From Alphaproteobacteria bacterium (GTDB lineage: Bacteria; Pseudomonadota; Alphaproteobacteria; Rhizobiales; Xanthobacteraceae): 43,744 bases of DNA. Under the pieces are notes generated by a model, which saw only the letters and a list, made by a program, of their open reading frames with translations, made no database searches and was not told the DNA's origin. Shown in pieces: positions 32,997 to 40,606 of the stretch. The stretch covers positions 1-43,744 of the forward strand of contig VAZG01000181.1 of the NCBI GenBank assembly GCA_005885285.1. Reading direction: 5' to 3'. The translations under genes and the position numbers were made by a program. Within the stretch, counting starts at the first letter, position 1; the number at the start of each line of letters is the position of its first letter.

Positions 32997-32999
32997 ATC

Positions 33000-33395
33000 T
33001 CAACGTTTGTGGGGATCGCCGGTCAGGCGCCGCAGGGCTGCTTGCAGCGCCGCGGACGGACAGGGCTTCGGCAGCCGCGCTTTACCCATAAACGGCGCGG
33101 GTATCGTGGCGTCGGCGCTATACCCGGTGACGAAGACGTAGGGAATCTTCAGCGCTTCGAGCCGCTCGGCGATCGCAAAGCTGTTCTCGCGGATCAGGCT
33201 GACATCGAGCAACGCAAAGTCCGGCGCGCGCGCGGCGATCATATCCAGCGCAAGCGCGACATTGCTCGCTGTGCGCACTGTCGTGACTTCGAAGCCGAGG
33301 ATCCTGTCCTCGAAGTCGAGCGCGATAATCGGATCGTCCTCGACAATCAGGATGTCACGGGGCAGGGCGCGGCCGTCGGAAGAACCGAGTTCCAT
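33000..33395 (-). CDS. Single-domain response regulator
   Basis: 131 aa from ATG 33395. Receiver fold: acidic pair in ILIVEDDPIIALDFEDRI, phospho-acceptor Asp in PDFALLDVSLIRENS, Thr in YVFVTGYSADA and Lys in ARLPKPCPSAALQAAL. No output domain, so it acts by protein contact, typically as partner of an HWE kinase. Divergent from the Crp/Fnr gene; its kinase is not adjacent. Confidence 0.88.
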   Translation of the reverse strand: MELGSSDGRALPRDILIVEDDPIIALDFEDRILGFEVTTVRTASNVALALDMIAARAPDFALLDVSLIRENSFAIAERLEALKIPYVFVTGYSADATIPAPFMGKARLPKPCPSAALQAALRRLTGDPHKR

Positions 33396-33577
33396 AATCT
33401 CATCCGTTGCAATTGGAGTGGTTGGTCAGGACGGTCCCTGCCGACGCCTTGGCAGCACATCGGACGGTTCCCGAAACGGAAACCACCGCATTTACCGTTC
33501 TGCTGTCTGTACACTTGTGAACATAACTTCCCGCCGCAGATGGTTATGCTGGCGTTCGGACAGGGAGCATTTGCAAG

Positions 33578-34342
33578 ATGAATGCGCGGCACGAAGGAGC
33601 TTCTGACAACGATGCGCGGCCTTACAACAACCTTTTGCGCCGCCTCAACGCGGCCGATTATGCGCTGATCGCGCCGCATCTTTCGCAGGAAGACGCAACC
33701 GCCAACGACCTGCTCTATGCTCCCGGCGACGACGTCAACACCGTTCATTTTCCGTGTGGTCCGAGCCTTGCGACTTTTCTCGTCGCCAATGAGGACGGCC
33801 GCGATGTCGAAACCATCTTGGTCGGCCGCGAAGGCGCCGTTGGCGGTATCGTCAGCCAGGGATTCTTGCCGGCTTATTCGCGCATTAGGGTCAAGTTCGG
33901 CGGACCGTTTGCCCGGCTCGCCATCGGCAAACTGGACGCGGCGAAGGCGAAGTCGAAGACGCTGAGCAACGTATTCGCCCGCTACGCGGATTGCATGCTG
34001 GCGCAGACCTTCCAGTCGACCGCCTGCAATGCGATCCATTCGATCGAGCAGCGCACGGCGAAATGGATCGTCTCGGCGATGGAGCGCACCGATGCCGACA
34101 ACAACGTTCCGCTGACGCACGAACAACTCGCCACCCTGCTCGGTGTTGGCCGCAGCTATACCAGCCGGGTGATCCAGACCCTCAAGGCGGAAGGCATTCT
34201 GGAAACCAGGCGCGGGTCGATCCTGGTCCGCAACCCGGACGCCCTCAAAGCCCGGGCCTGCCTCTGCAACAAATCCGTTAAAAACCATTTTGAGGAAGTG
34301 CTGCGCGGGGTCTATCCGACCGAAGAGGCCGCAAGCGGCTGA
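33578..34342 (+). CDS. Crp/Fnr-family transcriptional regulator
   Basis: 254 aa from ATG 33578. A cNMP-type sensor beta-roll covers about 25-140 (LLYAPGDDVNTVHFPCGPSL, TILVGREGAVGGIVSQGFLP) and a Crp winged helix about 175-230 (MERTDADNNVPLTHEQLATL, LGVGRSYTSRVIQTLKAEGI, LETRRGSILVRN). No N-terminal Cys cluster as in FNR; CLC occurs only near the C-terminus, so it is not an obvious iron-sulfur sensor. This subclass is common in Bradyrhizobium next to lone receivers. Intact. Confidence 0.88.
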   Translation: MNARHEGASDNDARPYNNLLRRLNAADYALIAPHLSQEDATANDLLYAPGDDVNTVHFPCGPSLATFLVANEDGRDVETILVGREGAVGGIVSQGFLPAYSRIRVKFGGPFARLAIGKLDAAKAKSKTLSNVFARYADCMLAQTFQSTACNAIHSIEQRTAKWIVSAMERTDADNNVPLTHEQLATLLGVGRSYTSRVIQTLKAEGILETRRGSILVRNPDALKARACLCNKSVKNHFEEVLRGVYPTEEAASG

Positions 34343-34507
34343 GCGCGGTCGTCTTCGCGCGAAGGCTGTATCCACGTCGCGCCAAAACGCTATACTTGCG
34401 GTGACGAGCGAGGCCGCACTTCACGCTATTTTCGATGTCGTGGCTTGGTGGTGCTGCTTTTGTCGCCGTCAGGTGGCGCCGCGCTGCAGTCGCTTGGCGG
34501 ATAGGCT

Positions 34508-34536
34508 CGAGGGTTCGAATCGCTCCCCCGCTACCG
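34508..34536 (+). other. Possible 3' remnant of a serine tRNA
   Basis: CGAGGGTTCGAATCGCTCC followed by CCCGCTACCG resembles the T-arm and acceptor end of bacterial tRNA-Ser (CGAGGGTTCGAATCCCTCCC...GCTCCG). No matching 5' half is present upstream. Could be an attachment-site scar or chance. Confidence 0.25.
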
Positions 34537-34562
34537 ACGGACCACACGATTTTACAAAACTC

Positions 34563-34922
34563 AACACCGGGCCGAACGGAAATCCACATGACCGCCTCAA
34601 GATCGGCCGTGTGATCCGCGACCTCTATCTGTCCGACTGGGGCGGCCGCCTGTTCATGTTCGAGAATTTCAATGGCACGCCGCTGATGGCGATCCGATCG
34701 CTCACCATGCAGCGTGCGGAATTTTCGGGTGCAGGCCACTACGCTAAACTGGCGCGGGAAGTCTGCGGCATCGAGCTCAAGCAGGACACCGCAACCGAAT
34801 ACAGTACCTCCGCCGGCTATGCCCGCGCCCAGGATGCTGCCGGACCGGGTGAGTTCAAGCCGGCCGCGTTCGTGCTGCCCCGCAAACTGAACGGGGGCGA
34901 GCTGGTCGATCCGCGGATCTAA
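34563..34922 (+). pseudogene. C-terminal fragment of an HpaB/PvcC-like flavin monooxygenase
   Basis: The last ~105 codons match the end of the 4-hydroxyphenylacetate 3-hydroxylase large-component family: RVIRDLYLSDWGGRLFMFEN, FNGTPLMAIRSLTMQRAEFS, AGHYAKLAREVCGIE. The upstream ~400 codons are missing; the open frame running back to 34290 is unrelated. The fragment ends TAA at 34920. The adjacent piece at 35009 is from a ring-cleavage dioxygenase, so this is the scar of an aromatic catabolic operon. Confidence 0.65.
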
Positions 34923-35008
34923 CCGGCGATTGCGAAGCATTCAGGACTCGGGGCCGTCAACCCGAGTCCTGGATTGCGCGTAGATCAAGAACTTTACAGG
35001 AGGACGCC

Positions 35009-35092
35009 ATGCCCTACGTCACGGAAGCCAACATCACCGACGTCGTGCTCGAGCGGTGGAGGGCGGTGCCCGATCCGCGGCTGCGCTGCTAG
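35009..35092 (+). pseudogene. N-terminal fragment of an intradiol (hydroxyquinol-type) dioxygenase
   Basis: ATG 35009 with TTACAGGAGGACGCC, a strong ribosome site, starts MPYVTEANITDVVLERWRAV, PDPRLR, then runs out at TAG 35090. This is the start of the N-terminal dimerisation domain of hydroxyquinol/catechol 1,2-dioxygenases. The remaining ~260 codons, with the Tyr/His iron ligands, are gone. It lies 87 nt after the HpaB-like fragment. Confidence 0.65.
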
Positions 35093-35379
35093 CCAAAGAC
35101 TTAGCATCCATTTTCTGGGGTCGAGCTACCGGAAGACCAGTCACAGGTAGCGAGCAGGTAGCGGGGAGCTTGTGGCCGATGATGACCGAGAGGTTTGGGC
35201 GCGGGCTATCGCAATCACATCATCGACGGCCACCACCAATCCGGCGTCGAGTTCATCGATGAGACCGCGGGCGGGGCAGGGGTGAGGATGAAGAGGCCGA
35301 GGCGAGATCGGCCGACCGGAAATGGAAACCTAGGAAAACCACGCTCGCAAAACAGCGGTTCGCGGCGCACACTCCGGGA

Positions 35380-36072
35380 ATGAACAATGAGACACAGCCA
35401 ATAACTGTAGTATTTGCCTGCCCACGGTGCGGGACGGTCTGTAGGGTCTCACAATATCGAGGTCCGGGCGAACATTTCGGCGTCTTCAACCGTGTTTCCT
35501 GCCACGCGCAAATCTACGCCTGGAGCGGGGACTATGATTTTCTTGATTGGCAGGTTTGGGCCTCGGTAAGCAGACGCGCGCGCCGAAATAAAAGCCGCGG
35601 CCCGGTGGGCCGGCTAGTGGCTCAAGATAGCCACGGCGATTGCGAGGAACGCGCCTCGACCAGGATGGTGCCGATCGCCAAGATCAGGATTTCGTGCTTC
35701 GTCTGGGGATCATCCATAGTTTGCCCAACGCTGAAAGGCGCGGGCGGTTCCGCGCCAATGGCCCCGCCAATGGAAGCACGGCCAGCTTGTGAGTGTTCTG
35801 TATGCCGGCCGCGCTCCAGGCGCCCGGGGTCCCGGGGTCACCTCTCGGATAACCCCTCAGCGAACCGGCAGTTCCGGCGGCTGCATCCACCTGCGCGGAA
35901 CGGGCCGGCCTGGGTCTGGGTTGGTCGACTGGGTCCCCCGGCGGTCGCCCGTTGGAGGACCTGCACGGCCTTGCCGTCAATAAACCTCCAGGTGGGGCCG
36001 TGCCCCGGCTCTACACGTCGACGACCGCAGGCAAGGCAATGTTTCAAATGCTGGGCGTCTTCAGCGAGTTAA
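35380..36072 (+). CDS. Zinc-ribbon small protein; only the N-terminal ~65 codons look real
   Basis: From ATG 35380 the frame reads MNNETQPITVVFACPRCGTV, CRVSQYRGPGEHFGVFNRVS, CHAQIYAWSGDYDFLDWQVW. CPRCG and, 22 residues on, SCHAQ form a degenerate zinc ribbon (one Cys appears replaced by Arg in NRVSC), followed by the YAWxGDYDFxDWQ motif I associate with small rhizobial zinc proteins. The frame stays open to 36072, but the remainder is of low complexity and overlaps other features, so the real gene probably ended near 35580-35640. Confidence 0.5.
   Translation: MNNETQPITVVFACPRCGTVCRVSQYRGPGEHFGVFNRVSCHAQIYAWSGDYDFLDWQVWASVSRRARRNKSRGPVGRLVAQDSHGDCEERASTRMVPIAKIRISCFVWGSSIVCPTLKGAGGSAPMAPPMEARPACECSVCRPRSRRPGSRGHLSDNPSANRQFRRLHPPARNGPAWVWVGRLGPPAVARWRTCTALPSINLQVGPCPGSTRRRPQARQCFKCWASSAS
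35614..35717 (-). pseudogene. Small membrane protein, frameshifted
   Basis: ATG 35717 reads MDDPQTKHEILILAIGTILV, E; one base later the frame AFLAIAVAILSH runs to TAG 35614. Joined it is a 34-aa protein with a single membrane helix after a charged start. The 104-nt span is one base short of whole codons. Function unknown. Confidence 0.45.
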
Positions 36073-36264
36073 AACGCGGTATCATCCGCGAGCGGTTGAA
36101 CGCTGGGCTCGCAAGAAGGGCGTTGCGCTGGGCCGTCCTCGCATCGATCCCGACATCGAGAAACGCATCAGGCAGCTCCGCAAGAAGGGTTACGGCTACC
36201 TCAAGATTTGCCGTGACCTCGGCATCGGCACCAGCGCCGTGCAGCGCGTTATCGCTGCAGGCTG
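35789..36264 (+). pseudogene. Serine recombinase (resolvase/invertase) remnant
   Basis: The recognisable part starts near 36015: TSTTAGKAMFQMLGVFSELK, RGIIRERLNAGLAR, then after a frameshift near 36105 ARKKGVALGRPRIDPDIEKR, IRQLRKKGYGYLKICRDLGI, GTSAVQRVIAAG and TGA 36262. This is the E-helix and C-terminal helix-turn-helix of Tn3/invertase-type recombinases. An N-terminal VSVLYAG at 35789 may be what is left of the catalytic start; the Ser and Arg residues between are unrecognisable. Dead mobile-element gene. Confidence 0.72.
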
Positions 36265-36289
36265 ACCTTTCCCCACCACCTGCGCGCCT

Positions 36290-36433
36290 TTAACGTGCCT
36301 CCTTCTCTTGTCGTCTCCGCTTGGCCAGTTCGCGCAATGATTGCGGCTCCTGTTCGCCGTCTATCTCTTTCGGCGGCGGAAAGAAACTACCACCGCGAGC
36401 TTTTCCGAATGCGCCAAAAGCGCTAGCAACCAA
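36290..36433 (-). CDS. Small ORF, unknown
   Basis: 47 codons from TTG 36433: DSLVASAFGAFGKARGGSFF, PPPKEIDGEQEPQSLRELAK, RRRQEKEAR, TAA 36290. The charged helical end looks protein-like, but there is no good ribosome site and no family recognised. It lies head-on to the recombinase remnant. Nothing else was seen up to 36699. Confidence 0.3.
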   Translation of the reverse strand: MVASAFGAFGKARGGSFFPPPKEIDGEQEPQSLRELAKRRRQEKEAR

Positions 36434-36699
36434 TGAATCAATTTAAGCATCGGCGTCATCCGGGGGATAGTAAGGCCTTAGTTCATACGCTCTCTTCGCC
36501 GTTCAGCGCCATCTTTTCGAGCCTCCCCGCGCCCACTTGGATAGGACGGCATCGCCCCTGTCTGCCTTCGGTGCAGCAAAATTGGTGCTCAGCTTAGATC
36601 TCGGACCCGTAGTCGCGAGGTTGGCTTTGCATCGCGGCCTTTCTCTCGAATTTCTTCATGATCGATGGCCTGACCGAAGAAATTGTTTGCAGGTAGGAT

Positions 36700-36912
36700 T
36701 CACCTGTCTGTAGGCGTGCCAACGGCCGCATCAGGCTTTCCGTCTGGACGTTTGATCAGCTCGAAGATGGCAAGGTGGGTGCTTTCCAACCAAGACTCTA
36801 GCGTGGTCCCGCAAACTTTACAGGATGCGTGACCGGTGTGCGGTACCAAGAACTTCTCTTCCGTGCGTCTGTACTCGGCGCCGCAATTGTTGCATCGGAC
36901 AATTGTCGCCAT
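36700..36912 (-). CDS. Zinc-ribbon small protein (tandem copy 2)
   Basis: 70 aa from ATG 36912. CNNCGAEYRRTEEKFLVPHT, GHASCKVCGTTLESWLEST: two CxxCG knuckles and the LESW motif, then FELIKRPDGKPDAA. Paralogue of the gene immediately upstream (36927-37127). Probably binds one zinc; function unknown. Only 14 nt separate the two genes. Confidence 0.75.
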   Translation of the reverse strand: MATIVRCNNCGAEYRRTEEKFLVPHTGHASCKVCGTTLESWLESTHLAIFELIKRPDGKPDAAVGTPTDR

Positions 36913-36926
36913 TCTCGGAGCGATCC

Positions 36927-37127
36927 CTAGGCCGTTTGAGAGTCTTCGGGCGGCCTGGCCGGACCGGCGACGAGTCGCCAGTGTGGGACCCAAGCCGTGT
37001 TCCAGCTTTCGAGGATTTCCCCGCATATGTCGCATTGGAAGCTGTCGATCTCGCGACCGTCAGCCATGGACTCGGTACGGCGATAAATCGCCCCGCATTT
37101 GCAGGCCCTGTGAAACGATTCAGTCAT
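36927..37127 (-). CDS. Zinc-ribbon small protein (tandem copy 1)
   Basis: 66 aa from ATG 37127. CKCGAIYRRTESMADGREID, SFQCDICGEILESWNTAWVP: CxCG and CxxCG pairs with the same YRRTE and LESW motifs as its neighbour; the first knuckle is CKC rather than CxxC. A tandem duplication of a single small zinc-ribbon gene; both are on one probable transcript. Confidence 0.75.
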   Translation of the reverse strand: MTESFHRACKCGAIYRRTESMADGREIDSFQCDICGEILESWNTAWVPHWRLVAGPARPPEDSQTA

Positions 37128-37238
37128 GCCTCAACATGCGCTTCGGACTGTCCGTTTTCCAGTTAACAATCCTGCCACCATCAAACTGATCCGCTACATT
37201 TCGACACGTCCTCGGCAGTGCGGCGCATCGAGCTTAAT

Positions 37239-37472
37239 TCAGCGCGGCATCAGGCGGCGCACGCCGTCCGCAGCGTTGGCAGCGGCCTTGCGATCAACCT
37301 GAAAATTTGCATCTTGTTCTCGATCTTTGACGCCACCATAAGCCCGCTGGCTTTCGTCGAGGTAGCGCCGCTTCAGGTTGAGCGAGACCACATAGGCGGC
37401 GGCCTCTTGCCGATCGCGGCGGTATTCATCTTTGCGACGTGCCGTGCTTGGTGGTGAAGGTCTTCGGCTCAC
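37239..37472 (-). pseudogene. ParB-like N-domain fragment
   Basis: Frame of 77 codons. It includes DEYRRDRQEAAAYVVSLNLK, RRYLDESQRA; after a one-base slip the other frame gives MVASKIENK. The motif AYVVSLNxxRRHLxESQRAMVAAKI belongs to ParB/Srx-fold proteins found on phages, plasmids and islands. The DNA-binding helix is absent. Probably island debris like the recombinase remnant. Confidence 0.45.
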
Positions 37473-37488
37473 TAGGAATATTCCTAGT
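37471..37488. promoter_or_regulatory. Perfect 18-bp palindrome
   Basis: ACTAGGAATATTCCTAGT reads identically on both strands, in an intergenic region about 200 nt upstream of the exported protein gene at 37687. Candidate operator for a dimeric regulator; none identified. Confidence 0.5.
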
Positions 37489-37686
37489 TACCGGCGCCAG
37501 TTCGTCGCGAAGCTTGCGGACGAAGTGATTGGACACCTGAGCGCGCCGAGAGATTTCCAGGTCACTCCAATGCGACCACTCCGCATCCTGCAGAAGCTTT
37601 CATCACCGCGCGGCGCATTGCCCCAGGTGGAACCCTCGGCGGTCGCGCCCGTTGCACCTCTAAATCAAGCAAGGGAGGATTCCCGC

Positions 37687-37992
37687 ATGATGAAGACCGC
37701 TCTTGCCGTCTCGGCAGCCGCCGCGTTGCTAACGACCGCCCCGATCGTCACTCCGGCCAAGGCCGTCAAGGTGGCCCACGGCGTCGATGTTCAGATCGGG
37801 CGGGACCGCGACGACCGCTACCACGGGGACGATCGCCAGCGGTTCGACCGCCAGCACTTCGACTCCGACACTACGGTTGGCATTGGCCCAGGTGGTGTCA
37901 CCATCGGCCCACGAGAGCGCTGCCGCATAGAGACTACTACGAATGAACGGGACGGCCGCTGGCTCTCGCGCGAGGAGCGTCGCTGCGACTAA
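37687..37992 (+). CDS. Exported Arg/Asp-rich small protein
   Basis: 101 aa from ATG 37687 with CAAGGGAGGATTCCCGC upstream. Signal peptide (MMKTALAVSAAAALLTTAPI, then VTPAKA). The mature part is polar and repetitive in D, R and H (DVQIGRDRDDRYHGDDRQRF, DRQHFDSDTTVGIGPGGVTI) and ends with two Cys (PRERCRIETT ... REERRCD) that may form a disulfide. The GPGGVTIGPRxRC pattern occurs in Bradyrhizobium periplasmic proteins; function unknown. Confidence 0.75.
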   Translation: MMKTALAVSAAAALLTTAPIVTPAKAVKVAHGVDVQIGRDRDDRYHGDDRQRFDRQHFDSDTTVGIGPGGVTIGPRERCRIETTTNERDGRWLSREERRCD

Positions 37993-38080
37993 ACGGTGCG
38001 CCTGGCCGATGGTGATGACGTCTTCGGCGGTCCGTCGCATCGGGCCCTTGATCAGCGCGGCGTCGGCGCGCGCCCCGAAC

Positions 38081-38275
38081 TCAATGTCGCGCGGCAGCCC
38101 CGTGACCGCTGAACCCGATCGTCGGCTGTGACACGATCTCAAACCGCTTTTTGCTGAATCCTTTGTCGAAGCCGGAAAGGATGTAGCAGTCGTCGCGTTC
38201 GGTGCGGACTTCGTATTCTCCGCCCTCGGTCAGAACGTCACTCTGAAACGAGTCATCGATGCATCGAACTTTCAT
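38081..38275 (-). CDS. Conserved small hypothetical protein
   Basis: 64 aa from ATG 38275: MKVRCIDDSFQSDVLTEGGE, YEVRTERDDCYILSGFDKGF, SKKRFEIV. The MKVxCIDxS, LTxGxxYEV, YxLxGxxxGFxxxRFEIV pattern is that of a small beta-rich protein common in many bacteria. No signal peptide. A start further upstream (38338) is possible but less likely. Confidence 0.6.
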   Translation of the reverse strand: MKVRCIDDSFQSDVLTEGGEYEVRTERDDCYILSGFDKGFSKKRFEIVSQPTIGFSGHGAAARH

Positions 38276-38683
38276 GGTCGCCGCTCGAGTTCTGCCCGCA
38301 TCAAGGTTGGAGCGTGAGGCTCGAATCCATCCGCGCACCCGCCTACATTCAGCATTTGCACGGCGCTTGTCTTCGTTGGTCGGGCGTTGGCTCCGCTATC
38401 TCGCTGAGTGTTGCAGCACAGCCACGTTTCTGCGCCCGTTTCGGAAGGAAGCAAGCGGTTTCGGCAAGGAAGTCAGTTTGTTGCAACTCCAGCAAGTTTG
38501 TTTTTAGGGAGTCGGCCTTCATATTCGAAGGATGCAAGCACTTCGCAGCAACATCGCTACCGCTCGCGCGACAACTCGTAGCGAGGTCTCAAACGGGACG
38601 CGGCTGCTTCAGAATGTCGACGGGCGATCGAGTTCCGCTCGAAGGTTTCGCGATCTCGTTCGCGCCTATGAAGGCGAGCTCAG
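38276..38683. other. Intergenic stretch, no gene recognised
   Basis: 408 nt between two minus-strand small genes. Several open frames occur by chance on both strands, none with a ribosome site, family motif or membrane/signal pattern. No terminator-quality hairpin seen. Confidence 0.45.
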
Positions 38684-38971
38684 CTACTTAATCTTAGCCA
38701 AGCACTCCGTCAGGCGCTCAAGCTCCGAACGGACTTGCCCTTCCATGGTGTTTTGCAATGCGAGCGTGCCCCTGCTGGACAATTCTGCGGAGGCCTTTCT
38801 GTCCAGATTCTGCTTCCAATCCCGGATTGCGTGCTTAGTGGCGCTTTGGGCCTCCGACGTAGCCTTAAGATACGCCTTTATGCAGGCGTCGGCCATTGAG
38901 CACGTCTGGCACTCTTGAGCGGCGGCGGCACTTGAAACAAGGAAGATAAGTGTCGCGGCAAGGACCCTCAT
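38684..38971 (-). CDS. Exported small helical Cys-containing protein
   Basis: 95 aa from ATG 38971 (GGGAGAAAAGC upstream). Signal peptide MRVLAATLIFLVSSAAAAQ, then ECQTCSMADACIKAYLKATS, a helical body (KHAIRDWKQNLDRKASAELS, NTMEGQVRSELERLTECLA). Four Cys (three in the first 12 mature residues, one near the end) suggest disulfides in the periplasm. No family recognised. Confidence 0.7.
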   Translation of the reverse strand: MRVLAATLIFLVSSAAAAQECQTCSMADACIKAYLKATSEAQSATKHAIRDWKQNLDRKASAELSSRGTLALQNTMEGQVRSELERLTECLAKIK

Positions 38972-39168
38972 TGCTTTTCTCCCGGTATTGGCCCCGGTGG
39001 ATGTTCTACTTGGAGAGGCTTGTTTGCAACGGTGGCCGCAGATTCCCGCGAATGAATCCGCCACCCGGCTCATCGCTGGATGCTTCCGGTTCTTCACCTT
39101 GATCGATCTAGTCCGGAGACCTGCCCGCGCGATACGGGCGATCCCAGCGCCGGTTTAGGGCAGGAGTA

Positions 39169-39252
39169 TCAGTGCCCGAGCCTCCAATTCCAGGCGATTG
39201 CCAGCGCCGCGAGCAGCAGCAGGGTGACAATTTCTTCCGGGTCTAAGGCCAT
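39169..39252 (-). CDS. Possible membrane micropeptide
   Basis: 27 codons: MALDPEEIVTLLLLAALAIA, WNWRLGH. One hydrophobic helix after an acidic start. No ribosome site of quality; listed because it follows two better small genes on the same strand. Confidence 0.25.
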   Translation of the reverse strand: MALDPEEIVTLLLLAALAIAWNWRLGH

Positions 39253-39334
39253 CGGTGCACACACACGCTTAAAGCTGGCCGTAAGCCAGCACACACGCGC
39301 CCCGAATGCCCAACTCCAGAATATCTTGATGCGG

Positions 39335-39445
39335 TTAAGAGTGGATTGACCCGTCATCCCCAGGCGGCCCCAACACCTGCCAGATGATTAGCAGCGCGAC
39401 AATCAGCAGCACGGCGAAGATCGCGAGTCGGCCGATCCGGTTCAT
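39335..39445 (-). CDS. Small single-helix membrane protein
   Basis: 36 aa from ATG 39445: MNRIGRLAIFAVLLIVALLI, IWQVLGPPGDDGSIHS. One membrane helix, positive inside, acidic outside. Its ATG overlaps the upstream gene's TGA (ATGA, 39442-39445), a clear sign of translational coupling. Function unknown. Confidence 0.62.
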   Translation of the reverse strand: MNRIGRLAIFAVLLIVALLIIWQVLGPPGDDGSIHS

Positions 39446-39588
39446 TCCAGGACCTCATATTCGAATGCCACGCCCTCGCGGTCGTTTTCCTCGAACCATG
39501 TTTCCGCGGCGTCCGCATTTGCGAACACCTTGAGATGGTCGACGTCGCCGACTTCCTTGCTGGTGTTGACGCAGATCAGGACTTTCAT
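39442..39588 (-). CDS. Conserved 48-aa cytosolic protein
   Basis: 48 aa from ATG 39588: MKVLICVNTSKEVGDVDHLK, VFANADAAETWFEENDREGV, AFEYEVLE. The pattern ICVNTxKxVGDxDHLKVFAN, DAAxxWFxENDxEGVAFEYEV is familiar from rhizobial genomes; no function known. Coupled to the membrane micropeptide 39335-39445, suggesting that the two act together. Confidence 0.7.
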   Translation of the reverse strand: MKVLICVNTSKEVGDVDHLKVFANADAAETWFEENDREGVAFEYEVLE

Positions 39589-39670
39589 AGGTCCCTCGCA
39601 AGCTTGCTCCGGCCCCAATGCGGCTCTTTATGCTTTGAGTTGAACTCGCGGGCAGGGGTTCAATGCCCCG

Positions 39671-40042
39671 GTGCTTTGCCAGCCCTCCAAGGCGCGGGCA
39701 GCCGTCAAATCGACCGATCGGCGACGCCTGGCGGACGTTTTTCTGCCCTCCAACGACAAAACGGTTCGACAGTTTTCAAGCCACAGCGCGACGAGAATTG
39801 CTATCAGGGGAGTGGCGTCAACGTTGCGCGAGCGGAGCGGTGTCTACTATCCGGAAGAACTCTCGCTTTTGGGACACGTCTTAGATCAAGTAATTAAGTC
39901 GTTACCGGCGGCTATGCGGACGCCTTACAATCGAACCGAGATTGCAAGAAACATGCTGGCTTGTGCAGCTACTGGTGAACGCGACCCGATCGAACTCGAA
40001 TTGGCGGCTACAATAGACCTGAAAGTCTCCACCGCCGCGTGA
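39671..40042 (+). CDS. Conserved hypothetical protein, start uncertain
   Basis: The frame is 123 codons from ATG 39671, but only the last ~65 look conserved: GVYYPEELSLLGHVLDQVIK, SLPAAMRTPYNRTEIARNML, ACAATGERDPIELELAA. Possible real starts are GTG or TTG near 39809-39822 after AGGGGAG. The YxPExLxLLxxxLDxxxxxLP...IAxxxLxxAxxGERDPxxL layout matches small helical Bradyrhizobium proteins without function. Confidence 0.55.
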   Translation: MLCQPSKARAAVKSTDRRRLADVFLPSNDKTVRQFSSHSATRIAIRGVASTLRERSGVYYPEELSLLGHVLDQVIKSLPAAMRTPYNRTEIARNMLACAATGERDPIELELAATIDLKVSTAA

Positions 40043-40269
40043 CGAACAACGAACTGCGGCGGGACGCGGCTAGACGAAGGAGCTTCCGCCATCCATGCTA
40101 AGCGTTCGGCTCTGAGCCAGAAGCAGTTAGTGATGCCGCTTCAGTTTGAAAGTAAGGTACTCGACGCGCCGGTGAAAAACGTGGCGGTATCGGTTTTCGC
40201 GCTCCTGGCGTGAGCGTAGGAATTGGGGCCGACCGCTATTAAGGAAATTGACGAAAGAGGTCGTATGCA

Positions 40270-40298
40270 AAAGGCCGCAGAGGACTCCGCGGCTTTTC
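40270..40298. terminator. Hairpin with flanking A and T runs
   Basis: AAAAGGCCGC, loop, GCGGCTTTTCTT: stem GCCGC/GCGGC with A/T extension, 48 nt downstream of the DUF1488 gene. Works as terminator on either strand. The rest of 40043-40345 shows no supported gene. Confidence 0.6.
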
Positions 40299-40345
40299 TT
40301 GTGACGCAATCTCAAATGGCGCGGCCCGATTACGGGTTCTTCGTC

Positions 40346-40606
40346 TCAAAAATTAGCGGCGACCAAGTCGTAAGAACCTCTGCTTCCGCGAACGTAGACC
40401 CTGGCAGCGGCGGCGCATATCCGATCACGGTTGGAATCGAACGCGTTCAGAAAGCCCGACTCATCAGGACGGGCGTCTGGTTGAATGCGCCTCAACGCGC
40501 CTTCGTCTATGAAAAACGATGCCTCTATCGCGCTATCGTGTCCCCAAAATCGCACGGCATGCCGCGTCCGGTCATATGAACGACTGTGATTTGGAAACTC
40601 AATCAT
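40346..40606 (-). CDS. DUF1488 protein
   Basis: 86 aa from ATG 40606: MIEFPNHSRSYDRTRHAVRF, WGHDSAIEASFFIDEGALRR, DESGFLNAFDSNRDRICAAA, ARVYVRGSRGSYDLVAANF. This is a complete DUF1488 protein (FPNxSRSYDxTRxxVRFWGHDSAxExSFFV ... AFDxNRxRIxxAAxxVYxRGxxGSYxLxxxDF). The opposite-strand frame over the same bases is a shadow and begins inside the terminator. Function unknown. Confidence 0.85.
   Translation of the reverse strand: MIEFPNHSRSYDRTRHAVRFWGHDSAIEASFFIDEGALRRIQPDARPDESGFLNAFDSNRDRICAAAARVYVRGSRGSYDLVAANF

Noticed and set aside
40223..40579. Plus-strand open frame opposite DUF1488
   Set aside because: It starts inside a terminator hairpin and has no family motifs; the minus frame is a clear DUF1488 protein.
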